Shown here in pieces: positions 63,779 through 64,000 of a DNA stretch of 64,000 bases (the first letter of the stretch is position 1; each line of letters begins with the position of its first letter). Both the position numbers and the translations under genes were made by a program. A model generated the notes under the pieces. The model saw nothing but the letters and a program-made list of their open reading frames with translations, searched no databases and had not been told where the DNA came from. This stretch comes from JACVRN01 sp036389255. Its GTDB lineage: Bacteria; Acidobacteriota; Blastocatellia; Pyrinomonadales; Pyrinomonadaceae. The stretch lies in contig DASVQI010000019.1 of NCBI GenBank assembly GCA_036389255.1, forward strand, positions 1 to 64,000, written 5' to 3'.

Positions 63779-64000
63779 ATGCGCTGGCAAATCTTAAATC
63801 CGAGAACATGGAAGCGCGAAAGCGCAACTGTCCCCGAGACAGAAATCGCGCCTCATCTCATGCTGGGCCGTCGTGGAGAAGAACTGGCGGCAGAGTTTCT
63901 GGAGAGTTCCGGTTATCGTCTGGTCGCTTCGAACTTCAAGCTTCCCGTTGGCCGCTCGCTTCGCGGCGCAGTCGTTCAGGCCGAGATTGACTGCATAGCC
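63779..64000 (+). CDS. YraN/UPF0102-family protein, truncated at window edge
   Basis: 74 codons from ATG 63779 run off the right edge. LGRRGEELAAEFLESSGYRLVASNFK is the UPF0102 start pattern (motif GRRGEELAAEFL), followed by the expected strand with an EIDCIA (usual E-D-L-I/V nuclease-like motif). These proteins have a restriction-endonuclease-like fold and unknown role. The segment between NFK and EID (LPVGRSLRGAVVQA) is longer than usual. Confidence 0.82.
   Translation, partial: MRWQILNPRTWKRESATVPETEIAPHLMLGRRGEELAAEFLESSGYRLVASNFKLPVGRSLRGAVVQAEIDCIA

Overview
The window reads as a chromosomal stretch of a Gram-negative bacterium. TonB/ExbB/ExbD, a SurA-like lipoprotein foldase and OmpA/MotB-type peptidoglycan-binding domains all imply an outer membrane. 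Gene order and protein style (long GAF kinase, der-tgt-yajC-secD-secF, Rel, palindromic intergenic repeats) look most like Acidobacteriota, possibly a Blastocatellia relative. That placement is an impression, not a computed result. Almost every gene lies on the minus strand, so the window reads right to left.

Region 1 (1-14950) is a nonribosomal lipopeptide cluster. A giant synthetase runs off the left edge with the order FAAL - ACP - starter C - A (methyltransferase nested between core motifs a2 and a3) - PCP - E. Upstream lie an orphan ~107-aa protein, a multi-spanning M28 peptidase, a NusG/RfaH-type antiterminator, a type II thioesterase, a fused ATP sulfurylase/APS kinase and an MbtH protein. 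The product should be a fatty-acylated peptide whose first residue (possibly Cys) is methylated and epimerised.

Region 2 (15508-34589) is the most unusual part: eleven consecutive minus-strand genes behind one good promoter/operator. They encode a zinc-ribbon protein, a vWA protein, a small membrane protein, a 1078-aa tubulin/FtsZ-like protein, an Hsp70 ATPase fused to zinc-ribbon and beta-sandwich domains, a degenerate Hsp70-like protein, a membrane coiled-coil protein ending in a GrpE-like domain, a CBM48-like beta-sandwich protein, a MotA/ZorA-like and a MotB/ZorB-like stator pair, and a K+-channel protein with an OmpA-like segment. I infer an envelope-spanning machine combining a proton-driven stator, a GTP-dependent polymer and a dedicated chaperone ATPase. 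I know of no characterised system with this composition. The closest precedents are the FtsZ-like/vWA/OmpA neighbourhoods predicted by comparative genomics and the Zorya defence stator.

Region 3 (34829-41167) is a tightly coupled SF2/SNF2-like helicase - PLD nuclease - DUF6361 module typical of defence islands. It ends beside tRNA-Val(GAC) at 41716-41790, whose 3' end faces the accessory DNA. That is the geometry of tRNA-targeted integration, but I saw no integrase or second att copy.

Region 4 (41854-64000) is visibly more GC-rich housekeeping DNA: ABC-F ATPase, SurA-like foldase, rpmB (plus strand), ridA, rel, a TPR lipoprotein, exbD-exbD-exbB-tonB, secF-secD-yajC-tgt, a GAF histidine kinase and der. 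It ends with plus-strand genes for a methyltransferase, a zinc-ribbon membrane protein and a truncated YraN protein. Intergenic gaps here hold long palindromes whose arms are built from roughly 7-bp repeated units.
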